DNA from: Streptosporangiales bacterium | GTDB lineage: Bacteria > Actinomycetota > Actinomycetes > Streptosporangiales > WHST01 | DNA length: 38,679 nucleotides | Direction: 5' to 3' | NCBI GenBank assembly: GCA_009379955.1 | Contig: WHST01000059.1 | Span: 1-38,679, forward strand | Shown: positions 1-7,422 of the stretch, piece after piece | Numbering within the stretch: position 1 is the first letter of the stretch | Layout of the letters: each line of letters begins with the position of its first letter | Program-made: the position numbers and the translations under genes | Notes under the pieces: generated by a model | What the model saw: the letters and a program-made list of their open reading frames with translations, nothing else | The model's database searches: none | Told to the model about the DNA's origin: nothing

Positions 1-46
1 GGCGACGGTCCCCACGAGACAGCCGGCGACTACTACCCTTGGACAA

Positions 47-105
47 GACATCCTCCTGATGAGTGGTTGGGACACCAAGCCCGTTTACCCCATCAGGGGG
101 ATGTC
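47..105. repeat. Inverted repeat downstream of the SDR remnant
   Basis: GACATCCTCCTGATG at 47-61 is matched 14 of 15 by the reverse complement of CATCAGGGGGATGTC at 91-105, with a 29-base spacer that also holds TTGGGACACCAA. It could be a terminator for the minus-strand SDR remnant, or an operator for a gene outside the window. No gene was recognised in 1-142. Confidence 0.4.
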
Positions 106-142
106 CTGATCTCCAACCATCCGTTCAGGTCTTTACTACGCG

Positions 143-607
143 TCACCGGGTGGGGTGGGCGCCGCCGTTGACGTTGACGACCTGGGCGGTGACGTGCCTG
201 GCCGCGGGCGAGGCGAGGAAGTGCACGACGCCGGCGACGTCGGCGGGTGTGCCCGCGCGCTTGACGAACGTGTTGTCGACGAGCCATGCGCGACGCTCGT
301 CGGTCAGCCGGTCGCGGAAGTACTCCGTGCCGGCGATGTAGCCGCACGACACGACGTTGGCGGTCACGTCGCGCGGGCCGAGCTCGCCGGCGAGGTCGAT
401 GTTCCATGACGCCAGACCCGCCTTCGCCGCGCCGTACGCCCCCACTCCGTTGTCGGCGGCGATCGAGCCGATGTGCACGACCGCGCCGCCCTCGGCCAGC
501 CGGTCGCTCACGGCCCGCGTGGTCATCGCGGCGCTGAGCAGGTTGGCGTCGAGGTTGGCGCGCCACGCCCTTGCGTACGACGCGAGGTCGTCAGGTGCGG
601 GCGCGTC
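143..607 (-). pseudogene. Short-chain dehydrogenase/reductase, N-terminally truncated remnant
   Basis: This is the C-terminal part of an SDR-family NAD(P)-dependent oxidoreductase. The frame shows the helix ANLLSAAMTTRAVSDRL, then a catalytic Ser-Tyr-Lys region (IGSIAADNGVGAYGAAKAG), and it ends with an SDR-type tail (VVHFLASPAARHVTAQVV, then NVNGG). The N-terminal Rossmann half with the TGxxxGxG dinucleotide motif is absent: SDR-like coding is traceable upstream only to about 600-607, where the sequence changes to an ABC permease on the opposite strand. The first in-frame ATG is at 526. About half the usual 250 residues remain, so the product cannot bind NAD(P) in the normal way. It is called a pseudogene created by a rearrangement, or an assembly chimera. 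The substrate is unknown. Confidence 0.75.
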
Positions 608-1394
608 CGGTGGCCTCTACGCGTTCACCGACTGGGCGGGCAGGCGCGGGGGAGCCGACGTCGTCGGACTCGCGAACTTCGCGGAGCTGCTCGCCAGCCC
701 GCCGGCGCTCACGGCTCTGGGCAACAGTCTGTTGATCGCCGGGGCGGCCACTGTCGTCCAGACGGTGGTCGGGCTTGCGCTCGCTCTCGCGCTCCACTCG
801 TCACTGGCGAGCCGGAACCTGTTGCGCACGCTGTTCTTCGCGCCCGCGTTGCTCCCACCGGTCGTCATCGGCCTGCTGTGGCAGTACATCCTGACGCCGG
901 CCGGTCCGTTCAACGACCTGCTCCGCGGCGTGGGGCTCGGGTCGCTGACGCAGAACTGGCTGGGTGATTCCGACCTCGCGCTCGGCAGCGTCATCGCCGT
1001 CATCGTCTGGCAGAACGCCGGCCTGACGATGGTGATCTACCTTGCGGGCCTGCAGAACGTCCCTGCCGAGCTGCTCGAGACGGCGCAGCTCGACGGCGCG
1101 TCATGGTGGCAGCGACTGCGCCACGTGACCATGCCGCTGCTCGTCCCCGCCACGAGGATCGCGTTGTCACTCACCCTGATCTCCAGCCTGAAGCTGTTCG
1201 ACCAGGTCTTCGTGATGACCGGAGGCGGACCGGGCCACGCCACCGAGACGCTGTCGCTGATCATGTACAAGGAGGCCTTCGTCTCGGGACGCTACGGCTA
1301 CGGCGCCGCGATCGCGTTGGTGCTGACGATGATCGTGTTCGCGTTCGCCCTGCTGCAACTGCGCGGGCTGCGCCGCTTCGAGGTGGAGCCGTGA
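597..1394 (+). pseudogene. Sugar ABC transporter permease (MalF/UgpA type), N-terminally truncated
   Basis: This is an inner-membrane permease of a carbohydrate-uptake ABC transporter. The recognisable protein begins at GLYAFTDW, a segment that normally follows the first membrane helix, and then has about five membrane helices. The cytoplasmic EAA loop that contacts the ATPase is present (ETAQLDGASWWQRLRHVTMP), as is the family motif MTGGGPGHATETL. The cytoplasmic N-terminus and first helix, roughly 40 residues, are missing. No start codon with a ribosome-binding site lies at the break; the frame stays open upstream only through antisense SDR sequence. The stop overlaps the GTG of the next permease (GTGA), which is the normal operon arrangement. 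No solute-binding protein gene is present, so the operon has lost its front part. Confidence 0.8.
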
Positions 1395-2224
1395 GCGGGT
1401 CGGGGGCACGGACCGCCCGGCGGGTCGGCGGCGAGATCGGCATGCTCGCCGTCGCGGGGCTGTTCCTCTTCCCGTTCTACGTCTTCCTCACCATGTCGCT
1501 GAAGACGCCTCAGGAGGTCGCCGGCAACCCGCTCGGGCTGCCGTCGGGCCTGAACCTGTCGAACTACGCGACCGCGTGGCAGCAGGGCGGCCTCGGCGAC
1601 GCTCTGGTGAACAGCGTCGTGGTCACCGCGCTCAGTGTGGCCCTGCTCGTCGGCTGCGGATCGCTCGCCGCGTACCTGCTCGCCCGGCGGATGAGCCGGC
1701 TGAGCCATGGCCTCTACCTGGTCTTCCTGCTCGGCCTGATGATCCCGTTGCAGCTCGGCATGGTGCCGCTCTACCAGTTCATGCACGACGCGAACCTGCT
1801 GCAGACCTACACGTCGCTCATCATCTTCGAGGTCGGCCACCACCTGCCGCTCGTCGTGTTCCTCTACGCCGGCTTCACGCGCGCGCTGCCGCGACAGTAC
1901 GAGGAGGCGGCGCACGTCGACGGTGCGAGCAGCTGGACGACGTTCCGCAAGGTCGTCTTCCCGTTGCTGCGCCCGGTGACCGGCACCGTGGTCATCCTGA
2001 GCGCGATCGGGATCTGGAACGACTTCCTCACCCCGCTGCTCTACGTCGGCGGCAGCGCCCAGCAGACGCTTCCCGTCGCGATCTTCGCGTTCCGCGGCGA
2101 GTTCACGTCGCAGTGGGAGGTCATCTTCGCGGGGATGGCGATGGCGATCCTGCCGATCCTCGTCGTCTACTTCCTGCTGCAGAAGTACATCATCAAGGGG
2201 TTCGCCAGCGGCATCAAGGGATGA
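1391..2224 (+). CDS. Sugar ABC transporter permease (MalG/UgpE type)
   Basis: This is the second permease of a carbohydrate ABC importer, 277 residues with about six membrane helices. It has the MalG-type opening (FLFPFYVFLTMSLKTPQEV), an EAA loop (YEEAAHVDGASSWTTF) and a GIWNDFLTPLLYV segment. The GTG start at 1391 overlaps the stop of the upstream permease, so the two are translationally coupled. The gene looks intact, but its partner is truncated and neither a solute-binding protein nor an ATPase lies nearby, so function in this strain is doubtful. Actinobacterial sugar importers often share one distant MsiK-type ATPase, so the missing ATPase alone is not informative. The sugar cannot be inferred. 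Confidence 0.9.
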   Translation: MSGSGARTARRVGGEIGMLAVAGLFLFPFYVFLTMSLKTPQEVAGNPLGLPSGLNLSNYATAWQQGGLGDALVNSVVVTALSVALLVGCGSLAAYLLARRMSRLSHGLYLVFLLGLMIPLQLGMVPLYQFMHDANLLQTYTSLIIFEVGHHLPLVVFLYAGFTRALPRQYEEAAHVDGASSWTTFRKVVFPLLRPVTGTVVILSAIGIWNDFLTPLLYVGGSAQQTLPVAIFAFRGEFTSQWEVIFAGMAMAILPILVVYFLLQKYIIKGFASGIKG

Positions 2225-2276
2225 CGGGGCGAAACGCCGTTGTGGTCGGCGCGGGCATCCATGATGATCTGGTGCC

Positions 2277-2873
2277 ATGTCCCACGACGCGAGCACCGAG
2301 AACTCATCCGACCGGACCCAGGCAGCGGACGGGGTCACGCGGCACTTCGCGTGGTCCAACGTGTTCGTCCATCCGGACGACGACCCCAGGTCCGGTGGCG
2401 GGTTCGCCGACGAGCGCACCGTCCTCGTCGAGTACCTGCGCGACCAGCGCCTGACACTCGAGCTCAAATGCACCGGCCTCGACGCCGCCGACCTGGCGCG
2501 CCGCTCGGTACCGCCGTCCACGATGTCGCTGCTGGGCCTGGTGCGCCACATGGCCGAGGTGGAGCGCACCTGGTTCCGTCGCCGGATGTCCGGTCAGGAC
2601 GTGCCGAAGATCTACTGCACCGACACCGATCGCGGCGGCGACTTCGACGGCGCCGTCGGCGATCCGACGGTCGTCGCGGAGGCATGGGCAACCTGGCGCA
2701 CCGAGTGCGCGTTCACGGACCAGTACGTGAACGACGCGGCCGACCTCGGCCTCGTCGGCGAGAACGGCAACGTGCTGCGCGAGATCCTCGTGCACATGAT
2801 CGAGGAGTACGCCAGGCACAACGGCCACGCCGACCTGCTGCGCGAACTGATCGACGGGAGGGTCGGCCAGTAG
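2277..2873 (+). CDS. DinB-fold protein (DUF664 family)
   Basis: This 198-residue protein belongs to the DinB/DUF664 four-helix-bundle superfamily, whose members usually bind a divalent metal through three histidines. Some relatives are mycothiol- or bacillithiol-dependent transferases or isomerases. Visible marks are LVRHMAEVERTWFRRR (His91) and HMIEEYARHNGHADLLRE (His173, His181, His184), with the conserved His and Asp near the C-terminus. An N-terminal extension of about 45 residues contains HFAWSNVF and DERTVLVEYL, typical of actinobacterial DUF664 proteins. No Shine-Dalgarno sequence is evident before the ATG. The gene stands alone and no substrate can be assigned. Confidence 0.85.
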   Translation: MSHDASTENSSDRTQAADGVTRHFAWSNVFVHPDDDPRSGGGFADERTVLVEYLRDQRLTLELKCTGLDAADLARRSVPPSTMSLLGLVRHMAEVERTWFRRRMSGQDVPKIYCTDTDRGGDFDGAVGDPTVVAEAWATWRTECAFTDQYVNDAADLGLVGENGNVLREILVHMIEEYARHNGHADLLRELIDGRVGQ

Positions 2874-2887
2874 CGACGAGCGATACG

Positions 2888-2939
2888 TGACAACATGTTG
2901 TCATCATGGAACAGTGGTCTTTGACAACATCCTGTCAAA
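2888..2939. promoter_or_regulatory. Twin operator palindromes upstream of the PfpI-MarR genes
   Basis: TGACAACATGTTGTCA at 2888-2903 is a perfect 16-bp palindrome. TGACAACATCCTGTCA at 2922-2937 is 14/16 identical to it and sits inside the larger repeat TTTGACA-N6-TGTCAAA (2920-2939). The two sites are 34 bp apart, about three helical turns, on the same DNA face. They lie just upstream of the pfpI start and are the obvious candidate operator for the MarR regulator encoded downstream, giving autoregulation. The assignment to MarR is inference. Confidence 0.7.
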
Positions 2940-2954
2940 TCTTTGGAGATGACG

Positions 2955-3578
2955 ATGACTCCTCGTCCGGTCTACCTGTACGTGTTCGACGAGCTCCCGG
3001 ACTGGGAGACCGGCCACGCGACCGCCCACATCAACGCGCCGATGTGGCAACGCGAGCCCGGCCGCTACGGGGTACGCACGGTCGGTGCGACCACGGACCC
3101 GGTCACGACGATGGGCGGCACGAGGATCGTCCCCGACATGACGCTCGATCAGGTGACGGCGGACGAGGCGGCCATGCTCATCCTGCCGGGTGGGTTCAGC
3201 TACGAGGCCGAGTCGACGCCGCACGACGCCGTCATGGCCAAGGTGGCCGAGCTGATGGCTGCGGGTACCCCGGTGGCGGCGATCTGCGGCGCCATCTTCG
3301 GTCTCGCGCGCGCCGGACTGCTCGACGAGGTCGACCACACCGGTGCCGCGAAGGAGTACCTCGCGATGACCGGCTACGTGGGCGGCGAGCACTACCGGGA
3401 CGAGCTCGCCGTCACCGACCGGGGCGTCATCACGGCGGGACCGACGGAGCCGGTCGCGTTCGCGCGGCACATCTTCGCCGCCCTCGATCTCTACGAGCCC
3501 GAGATCCTCGATGCATGGTACGGGCTCTACTCGACTGGCGACCCGGCGTACTTCGGCGTGCTCGACGCCGCCTCGTGA
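2955..3578 (+). CDS. DJ-1/PfpI family protein (glutamine amidotransferase-like)
   Basis: This 207-residue cytosolic protein has the DJ-1/PfpI fold. It opens with the strand RPVYLYVFDELPDWE, which supplies the conserved acidic residue (Glu13), and has the nucleophile elbow AAICGAIFGLARAGLL with Cys111. Family members include chaperones, deglycases/glyoxalases and proteases of disputed function, so no reaction is assigned. The ATG at 2955 is preferred because GGAG at 2945-2948 lies six bases before it. A TTG at 2943 and an ATG at 2949 are in frame but too close to that GGAG. A marR gene follows, and twin palindromes precede it, suggesting an inducible pair. The protein ends LDAAS, and the same GCCGCCTCGTGA sequence recurs at the marR start. 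Confidence 0.88.
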   Translation: MTPRPVYLYVFDELPDWETGHATAHINAPMWQREPGRYGVRTVGATTDPVTTMGGTRIVPDMTLDQVTADEAAMLILPGGFSYEAESTPHDAVMAKVAELMAAGTPVAAICGAIFGLARAGLLDEVDHTGAAKEYLAMTGYVGGEHYRDELAVTDRGVITAGPTEPVAFARHIFAALDLYEPEILDAWYGLYSTGDPAYFGVLDAAS

Positions 3579-3691
3579 CGGTGCTTCCCGGCGGCCTCCT
3601 CCGCTCCGCTCCTCGCTCACTTACGACGTGCGTGGATCGTCCAGCTCTCGTTCTCGCTGCGATGCTCACTGCGGAGGCCGCCTCGTGACGG
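3567..3691. repeat. 110-bp insertion-like segment bounded by a 15-bp direct repeat
   Basis: GCCGCCTCGTGACGG occurs at 3567-3581, spanning the pfpI stop, and again at 3677-3691, spanning the marR start. Inside, GGCGGCCTCC (3590-3599) and GGAGGCCGCC (3673-3682) form a 10-bp inverted repeat. Removing one repeat unit would restore a GTGA stop/start overlap between pfpI and marR. The segment has no convincing reading frame of its own. It looks like a duplication or a small non-coding insertion. Confidence 0.55.
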
Positions 3692-4179
3692 ACGCCGAAC
3701 CACATACCTCGGCGGGCCTCGCGCTCACCGACGCCATCATGCTCGTGTTCCGGCTCAACGGCCGGCTGCTCGAGGCGGCGGAGCGCATGGCGGAGACGGC
3801 CGGGCTGACCGCCGCGCGGTGGCAGGTGCTCGGCGGCGTGCTCGACGAACCGCGCCCCGTCGCGGAGATCGCGCGCAGGATGGGCATGACGCGCCAGGCG
3901 GTGCAGCGGCTGGCGAACGTCCTGGTCGACGAGGGCTTCGCGCGCTGGGAGCCCAACCCGGCACACCGGCGCGCGAAGCTGCTCCGTCCGACCCGGCGTG
4001 CGTACGACGCCGTCCGGCGCATCGCGGTGCTCCAGCACCCGTGGGCCAACGACATCGGCCGGGAGGTGGGCGTCCGCGACATCCGGCACCTGGTGACTGT
4101 CGGCGAACGCATCCTCGCGGCTCTCGACGACCACGACCCGGTGACCGGTCGAGGTCGTGCGGCCGACGACCCACCCTGA
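3685..4179 (+). CDS. MarR family transcriptional regulator
   Basis: This is a 164-residue winged-helix repressor or activator of the MarR family. It has a dimerisation helix (LALTDAIMLVFRLNGRLLEA), a recognition helix region (VAEIARRMGMTRQAVQRLAN) and a wing (GFARWEPNPAHRRAKLLRPT). The GTG at 3685 is chosen because GGAGG (3673-3677) sits seven bases upstream; the frame is open further upstream, but the extension is low-complexity Ser/Arg sequence. It follows the DJ-1/PfpI gene on the same strand, and the twin TGACAACAT palindromes in front of that gene are its likely target. The ligand is unknown. Confidence 0.88.
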   Translation: MTDAEPHTSAGLALTDAIMLVFRLNGRLLEAAERMAETAGLTAARWQVLGGVLDEPRPVAEIARRMGMTRQAVQRLANVLVDEGFARWEPNPAHRRAKLLRPTRRAYDAVRRIAVLQHPWANDIGREVGVRDIRHLVTVGERILAALDDHDPVTGRGRAADDPP

Positions 4180-4212
4180 CCATCGTCGGTACCGGGGGTG
4201 TTGCGTGGCGGG

Positions 4213-4228
4213 TACCGTTCCACCGGTG
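4213..4228 (+). promoter_or_regulatory. Predicted -10 box for a leaderless histidine-kinase mRNA
   Basis: TACCGT at 4213-4218 is followed by seven bases and then the GTG at 4226, the geometry expected when transcription starts at the first base of the start codon. GGTACCG also occurs at 4189-4195. No good -35 hexamer was seen. Confidence 0.4.
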
Positions 4229-5851
4229 ACGGGCAGGCTGGGAGGTGTGCTGGGGCTGTCGCGGACGGGGCTGCCGTGGCGCGACTGGCGCGTCCTGCTC
4301 AAGGACCTCGTGCTGTGGCTCGCCCTCGCCCTGCCGACGTCCGTCGCCCTGTTCCTGCCGCGCAACCTCATGTCGCTGTGGTGGACGCTCCCGGCCAACC
4401 TCCTCTTCGTGGCCGTGCTCGTCGCACTGAGCCGCCTCCGACCGTTGGTCGGTCTGTGCGTCGCCCTGCTCGCCGCGGTCGCCTGGGAACCCAACTACGT
4501 CTACGCGATGCCGGTCATGACGTTCCTCGCGGGTCGGTGGCAGCAACGGCCGCAGCCCGCGCTGGTGACGCTCTCCGCGATCGCGGTGGTGGGCACGGTC
4601 GTGACCCCGCTGCTCGGCTTCACCATGTCGGATTGGGCCAACGGCGTTCTCATCCTGCTGATCACCGGGGTGTTCCCTTGGCTCGTCGGCAGGAGCTGGC
4701 GGCAGTACCAGGAGCTCGTCCGCGCGGGGTGGGAGCGCGCCGAGCAGCTCGAACGCGAGCAGCGGATCGTCGGCGAGCAGGCCAGGCTGCGCGAACGCGC
4801 CCGCATCGCGCAGGACATGCACGACTCGCTCGGGCACGAGCTCAGCCTGCTCGGCCTGCGAGCGGGAGCGCTCGAGGTCGACCCCGACCTGGCCGAGCGC
4901 CACCAGGCGTCCGCGCGCGACATCCGGCAGGGCGCCGCGAGCGCGACGGAGCGGCTGCACGAGATCATCGGCGTGCTGCGCGACGAGGCCGAGCGCGCGC
5001 CGATCGAACCCGCCCACGAGAGCGTCGAGGAGCTCGTCGACCGGGCGGCGGCGTCCGGCCTGCCCGTCACGCTCCACCGCGACGGTGACGGGGTCGAGGT
5101 CCCCGTGCTGGTCGACCGCGCCGCCCACCGGGTCGTGCAGGAAGCGCTCACCAACGCGACGAAGCACGCTCCCGGCACGGCGGTGGACGTCCGCCTCGCG
5201 TCGACCGCGACCGAGACCGTCGTCACCGTCGTCAACGCGCTCGCCCCAGCCCGCGACGCGACGGCCGCGGCGACCACCGGGCAGCGCGGGCTGGTCGGGC
5301 TGCGGGAACGCGTCCGCCTGCTCGGCGGCACCCTGCGGGCCGGTGAACGGGACGCCGCCTTCGAGGTCGAGGCGCGACTGCCGCACGAGGGCGGCGCGGC
5401 GTCCGCTCCCGAACCGCTGGTCCGGGGCACCGGCGAGTCCGAGTCGACGCGGCACCTCGCGCGGGCACGGCGCCGCGTGCGGCGCAGCTTCGTCACGGTG
5501 GTGGTCGTCCCGGGCGCGATCCTGGTGATCCTCGGCGTCGTGACGGCGGCGCAGTACACGTACTCGGCCTACGCCAGCATGCTGCCCGCCGAGGACTACG
5601 CGGGCATCCGGGTGGGCCAGTCGCGCACCGCCCTCGAGTCCGTCCTGCCCGAGATCCAGTACACCGAGCGTCCCAGGGTCGTCGAGCCCGAGGTGCCCGC
5701 AGGGGCCGACTGCGAGTACTACCGGGTGACCCGCAACCCGTTCAACCTGCCGTCCGACGTCTACCGGCTGTGCTTCGTCGACGGCCGGCTGGCGTCGAAG
5801 GATCTCATCGACGGCGAGTCGCCGCGGCCGGTAACGTCCTCGACACCATGA
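4226..5851 (+). CDS. NarL-type sensor histidine kinase with an extra C-terminal membrane domain
   Basis: This 541-residue membrane kinase should phosphorylate the response regulator encoded next to it. Residues 25-155 contain about five membrane helices. A short coiled segment leads into a HisKA_3 dimerisation domain with the H-box RARIAQDMHDSLGHELSLLG (His199). The HATPase region shows VVQEALTNATKHAPG (Asn310) and a G-box GLVGLRERVRLLGG. Unusually, the protein does not end there: after an Arg-rich linker there is another membrane helix (421-443) and about 98 residues predicted outside the cell, with two cysteines (496, 516) that could form a disulfide. This tail may be the sensor. GTG 4226 has a leaderless-type -10 box. 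The stop overlaps the regulator start (ATGA). Confidence 0.9.
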   Translation: MTGRLGGVLGLSRTGLPWRDWRVLLKDLVLWLALALPTSVALFLPRNLMSLWWTLPANLLFVAVLVALSRLRPLVGLCVALLAAVAWEPNYVYAMPVMTFLAGRWQQRPQPALVTLSAIAVVGTVVTPLLGFTMSDWANGVLILLITGVFPWLVGRSWRQYQELVRAGWERAEQLEREQRIVGEQARLRERARIAQDMHDSLGHELSLLGLRAGALEVDPDLAERHQASARDIRQGAASATERLHEIIGVLRDEAERAPIEPAHESVEELVDRAAASGLPVTLHRDGDGVEVPVLVDRAAHRVVQEALTNATKHAPGTAVDVRLASTATETVVTVVNALAPARDATAAATTGQRGLVGLRERVRLLGGTLRAGERDAAFEVEARLPHEGGAASAPEPLVRGTGESESTRHLARARRRVRRSFVTVVVVPGAILVILGVVTAAQYTYSAYASMLPAEDYAGIRVGQSRTALESVLPEIQYTERPRVVEPEVPAGADCEYYRVTRNPFNLPSDVYRLCFVDGRLASKDLIDGESPRPVTSSTP

Positions 5852-6543
5852 CCGCCGACGCCGAGTCCGCCGCACGGATCAAGGTCCTGCTCGCAGACGA
5901 CGAGGCGATGGTCCGCGCCGGGGTGCGCGCCATCATCGAGACCGACACCGGCATCGAGGTCGTCGCCGAGGCGGCCGACGGGCGCGAGGCGGTCGAGCTC
6001 GTCCGCAGCCACCGTCCCGACGTCGCGCTGCTCGACATCAGGATGCCGAGGCTCGACGGCCTCGCCGCGGCGGCCGAGATCAGGACGGCCGCACCGGACA
6101 CCGCGGTCGTCATGCTCACGACCTTCTCCGAGGACGAGTACATCGCCAGGGCCCTGGGCGACGGAGCGAGCGGGTTCCTGCTCAAGTCGGGAGACCCGCG
6201 CGAGCTCATCGCCGGCGTCCACGCGGTCGCCGGTGGGGCCGCGTACCTCTCGCCACAGGTGGCGAAGCGGGTCATCGCCGAGCTCTCCGGTGGCACCGGC
6301 GGCGGCAGGATGTCGCGCGCCGCCGCGGCGAGGGGCCAGGTCGACGGGCTCACCCCGCGCGAACGCGAGGTGCTCGCGCTGATCGGGGCCGGCCTGTCCA
6401 ACGCCGAGATCGGCCGGCGGCTGTACCTCGTCGAGGGCACGGTGAAGGCGTACGTCAGCACGATCCTGACCAGGCTCGAGGTGAAGAACCGCGTGCAGGC
6501 GGCGATCGTCGCGTACGAGGCCGGTCTCGTCGACCGCTCCTAG
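5848..6543 (+). CDS. NarL/LuxR-type response regulator
   Basis: This 231-residue DNA-binding regulator is paired with the upstream kinase by an ATGA overlap. The receiver domain (about residues 11-127) has the acidic pair in LLADDEA, the phospho-acceptor Asp63 (LLDIRMP), the conserved Thr in MLTTFSEDEY and Lys in FLLKSGDP. A Gly/Ala-rich linker leads to a LuxR-type helix-turn-helix at about 164-225 (LTPREREVLALIGAGLSNAE and GTVKAYVSTILTRLEVKNR). Targets are not identifiable. The gene ends just before two strong terminator hairpins. Confidence 0.93.
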   Translation: MTADAESAARIKVLLADDEAMVRAGVRAIIETDTGIEVVAEAADGREAVELVRSHRPDVALLDIRMPRLDGLAAAAEIRTAAPDTAVVMLTTFSEDEYIARALGDGASGFLLKSGDPRELIAGVHAVAGGAAYLSPQVAKRVIAELSGGTGGGRMSRAAAARGQVDGLTPREREVLALIGAGLSNAEIGRRLYLVEGTVKAYVSTILTRLEVKNRVQAAIVAYEAGLVDRS

Positions 6544-6554
6544 TGTCCTGCGTC

Positions 6555-6598
6555 GCGTCCGAGGAACTGGTGGCCATAGCGACCACTTCCTCGGACGC
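6555..6598. terminator. Hairpin terminator after the two-component genes
   Basis: GCGTCCGAGGAA (6555-6566) pairs perfectly with TTCCTCGGACGC (6587-6598), and the loop can extend the stem through GGT/ACC pairing. It lies directly after the response-regulator stop. No U-tract follows, as is common in high-GC genomes. Confidence 0.7.
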
Positions 6599-6603
6599 AA
6601 CGA

Positions 6604-6633
6604 CGTAGGGCCCCGCCGGAGCGGGGCCCTACG
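6604..6633. terminator. Bidirectional terminator between the response regulator and rplI
   Basis: CGTAGGGCCCCGC (6604-6616) and GCGGGGCCCTACG (6621-6633) form a perfect 13-bp stem with a four-base CGGA loop, 12 bp beyond the rplI stop. It can terminate both the plus-strand two-component operon and the minus-strand ribosomal operon. Confidence 0.85.
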
Positions 6634-6645
6634 CGTGCGTGACGG

Positions 6646-7092
6646 TCAGTTGGCGACGACGTCGATGTCGACGGTCGCCCTGACCTCCGGGTGCAGCCGG
6701 ACCGCGACCGTGTGGGTGCCGACGGTCTTGACCGGCCCCGACAGCTCGATCCGCCGGCGGTCGAGCTGTGGGCCGCCGGCCTCCTTGACCGCCGACGCGA
6801 CGTCCGCGGCGGTGATCGACCCGAAGAGCCGGCCGCTGTCGCCGGCGCGTGCGCCGAGGCGGACCTTCAGCGTGCCGAGCTGGCTCGCGATGTCCTTGGC
6901 CTGGTCGAGGTCGCGGATCTCCCTGGCGTCGCGTGCCCGCCGGATCTGGGCGATCTGCCTCTCCTGGCCCTTGCTGGCGACGATCGCGTAGCCGCGGGGG
7001 ACGAGGTAGTTGCGGCCGTAGCCGTCCTTGACCTCGACGACGTCACCCGGAGCGCCGAGCCCGGAGACTTCCTGCACGAGGACGAGCCTCAT
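6646..7092 (-). CDS. rplI: 50S ribosomal protein L9
   Basis: This 148-residue bL9 bridges the base of the L1 stalk region of the 50S subunit. The N-terminal domain carries the family signature ([19 protein letters not shown], then [16 protein letters not shown]), followed by the long helix and a C-terminal domain with [20 protein letters not shown]. The length is normal. It is the last gene of the rpsF-ssb-rpsR-rplI cluster, 19 bases after rpsR, and is followed by a strong terminator. In many actinobacteria dnaB follows; here a two-component system sits convergently instead. Confidence 0.98.
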   Translation of the reverse strand: MRLVLVQEVSGLGAPGDVVEVKDGYGRNYLVPRGYAIVASKGQERQIAQIRRARDAREIRDLDQAKDIASQLGTLKVRLGARAGDSGRLFGSITAADVASAVKEAGGPQLDRRRIELSGPVKTVGTHTVAVRLHPEVRATVDIDVVAN

Positions 7093-7111
7093 CGTCTGTT
7101 CTCCTCTCGGC

Positions 7112-7348
7112 TCAGCGTGCCTGCATGGTGTACGGGAGCAACGCGACCTCGCGGGCGTTCTTGACCGCCGTGGCGACGTCGCGCTGGTGCTGCCGGCAGT
7201 TGCCGGACACCCGCCGAGCGCGGATCTTGCCGCGGTCGGAGATGAACTTGCGCAGCAGCGCCGTGTCCTTGTAATCGACGTACTGCACCTTGTCGGTGCA
7301 GAACATGCAGACTTTCTTGCGCGGCTTGCGCACGATGTTCTTGGCCAT
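7112..7348 (-). CDS. rpsR: 30S ribosomal protein S18 (zinc-ribbon form)
   Basis: This 78-residue bS18 binds S6 on the 30S platform. The core [20 protein letters not shown] is present. Cysteines in KVCMFC and SGNCRQHQ indicate the zinc-binding C+ form; actinobacteria often carry a second cysteine-free S18 elsewhere for zinc limitation. Two ATGs are adjacent: 7351, four bases after AAGGAG, and 7348, seven bases after it. The second, giving MAKNIVRK, is preferred. It lies between ssb and rplI in the standard order. Confidence 0.97.
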   Translation of the reverse strand: MAKNIVRKPRKKVCMFCTDKVQYVDYKDTALLRKFISDRGKIRARRVSGNCRQHQRDVATAVKNAREVALLPYTMQAR

Positions 7349-7422
7349 CATGGAACTCCTTCGTCGAAGTCCGCCGGGTGGCGGGATTGGCCTTCGGGTT
7401 GGTTACTGAGGTGGGGGGATCG

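Noticed and set aside
3755-5875. A 706-codon open frame on the minus strand opposite marR and the kinase
   Set aside because: Compositional artefact of high GC. The plus-strand genes have clear MarR and kinase motifs.
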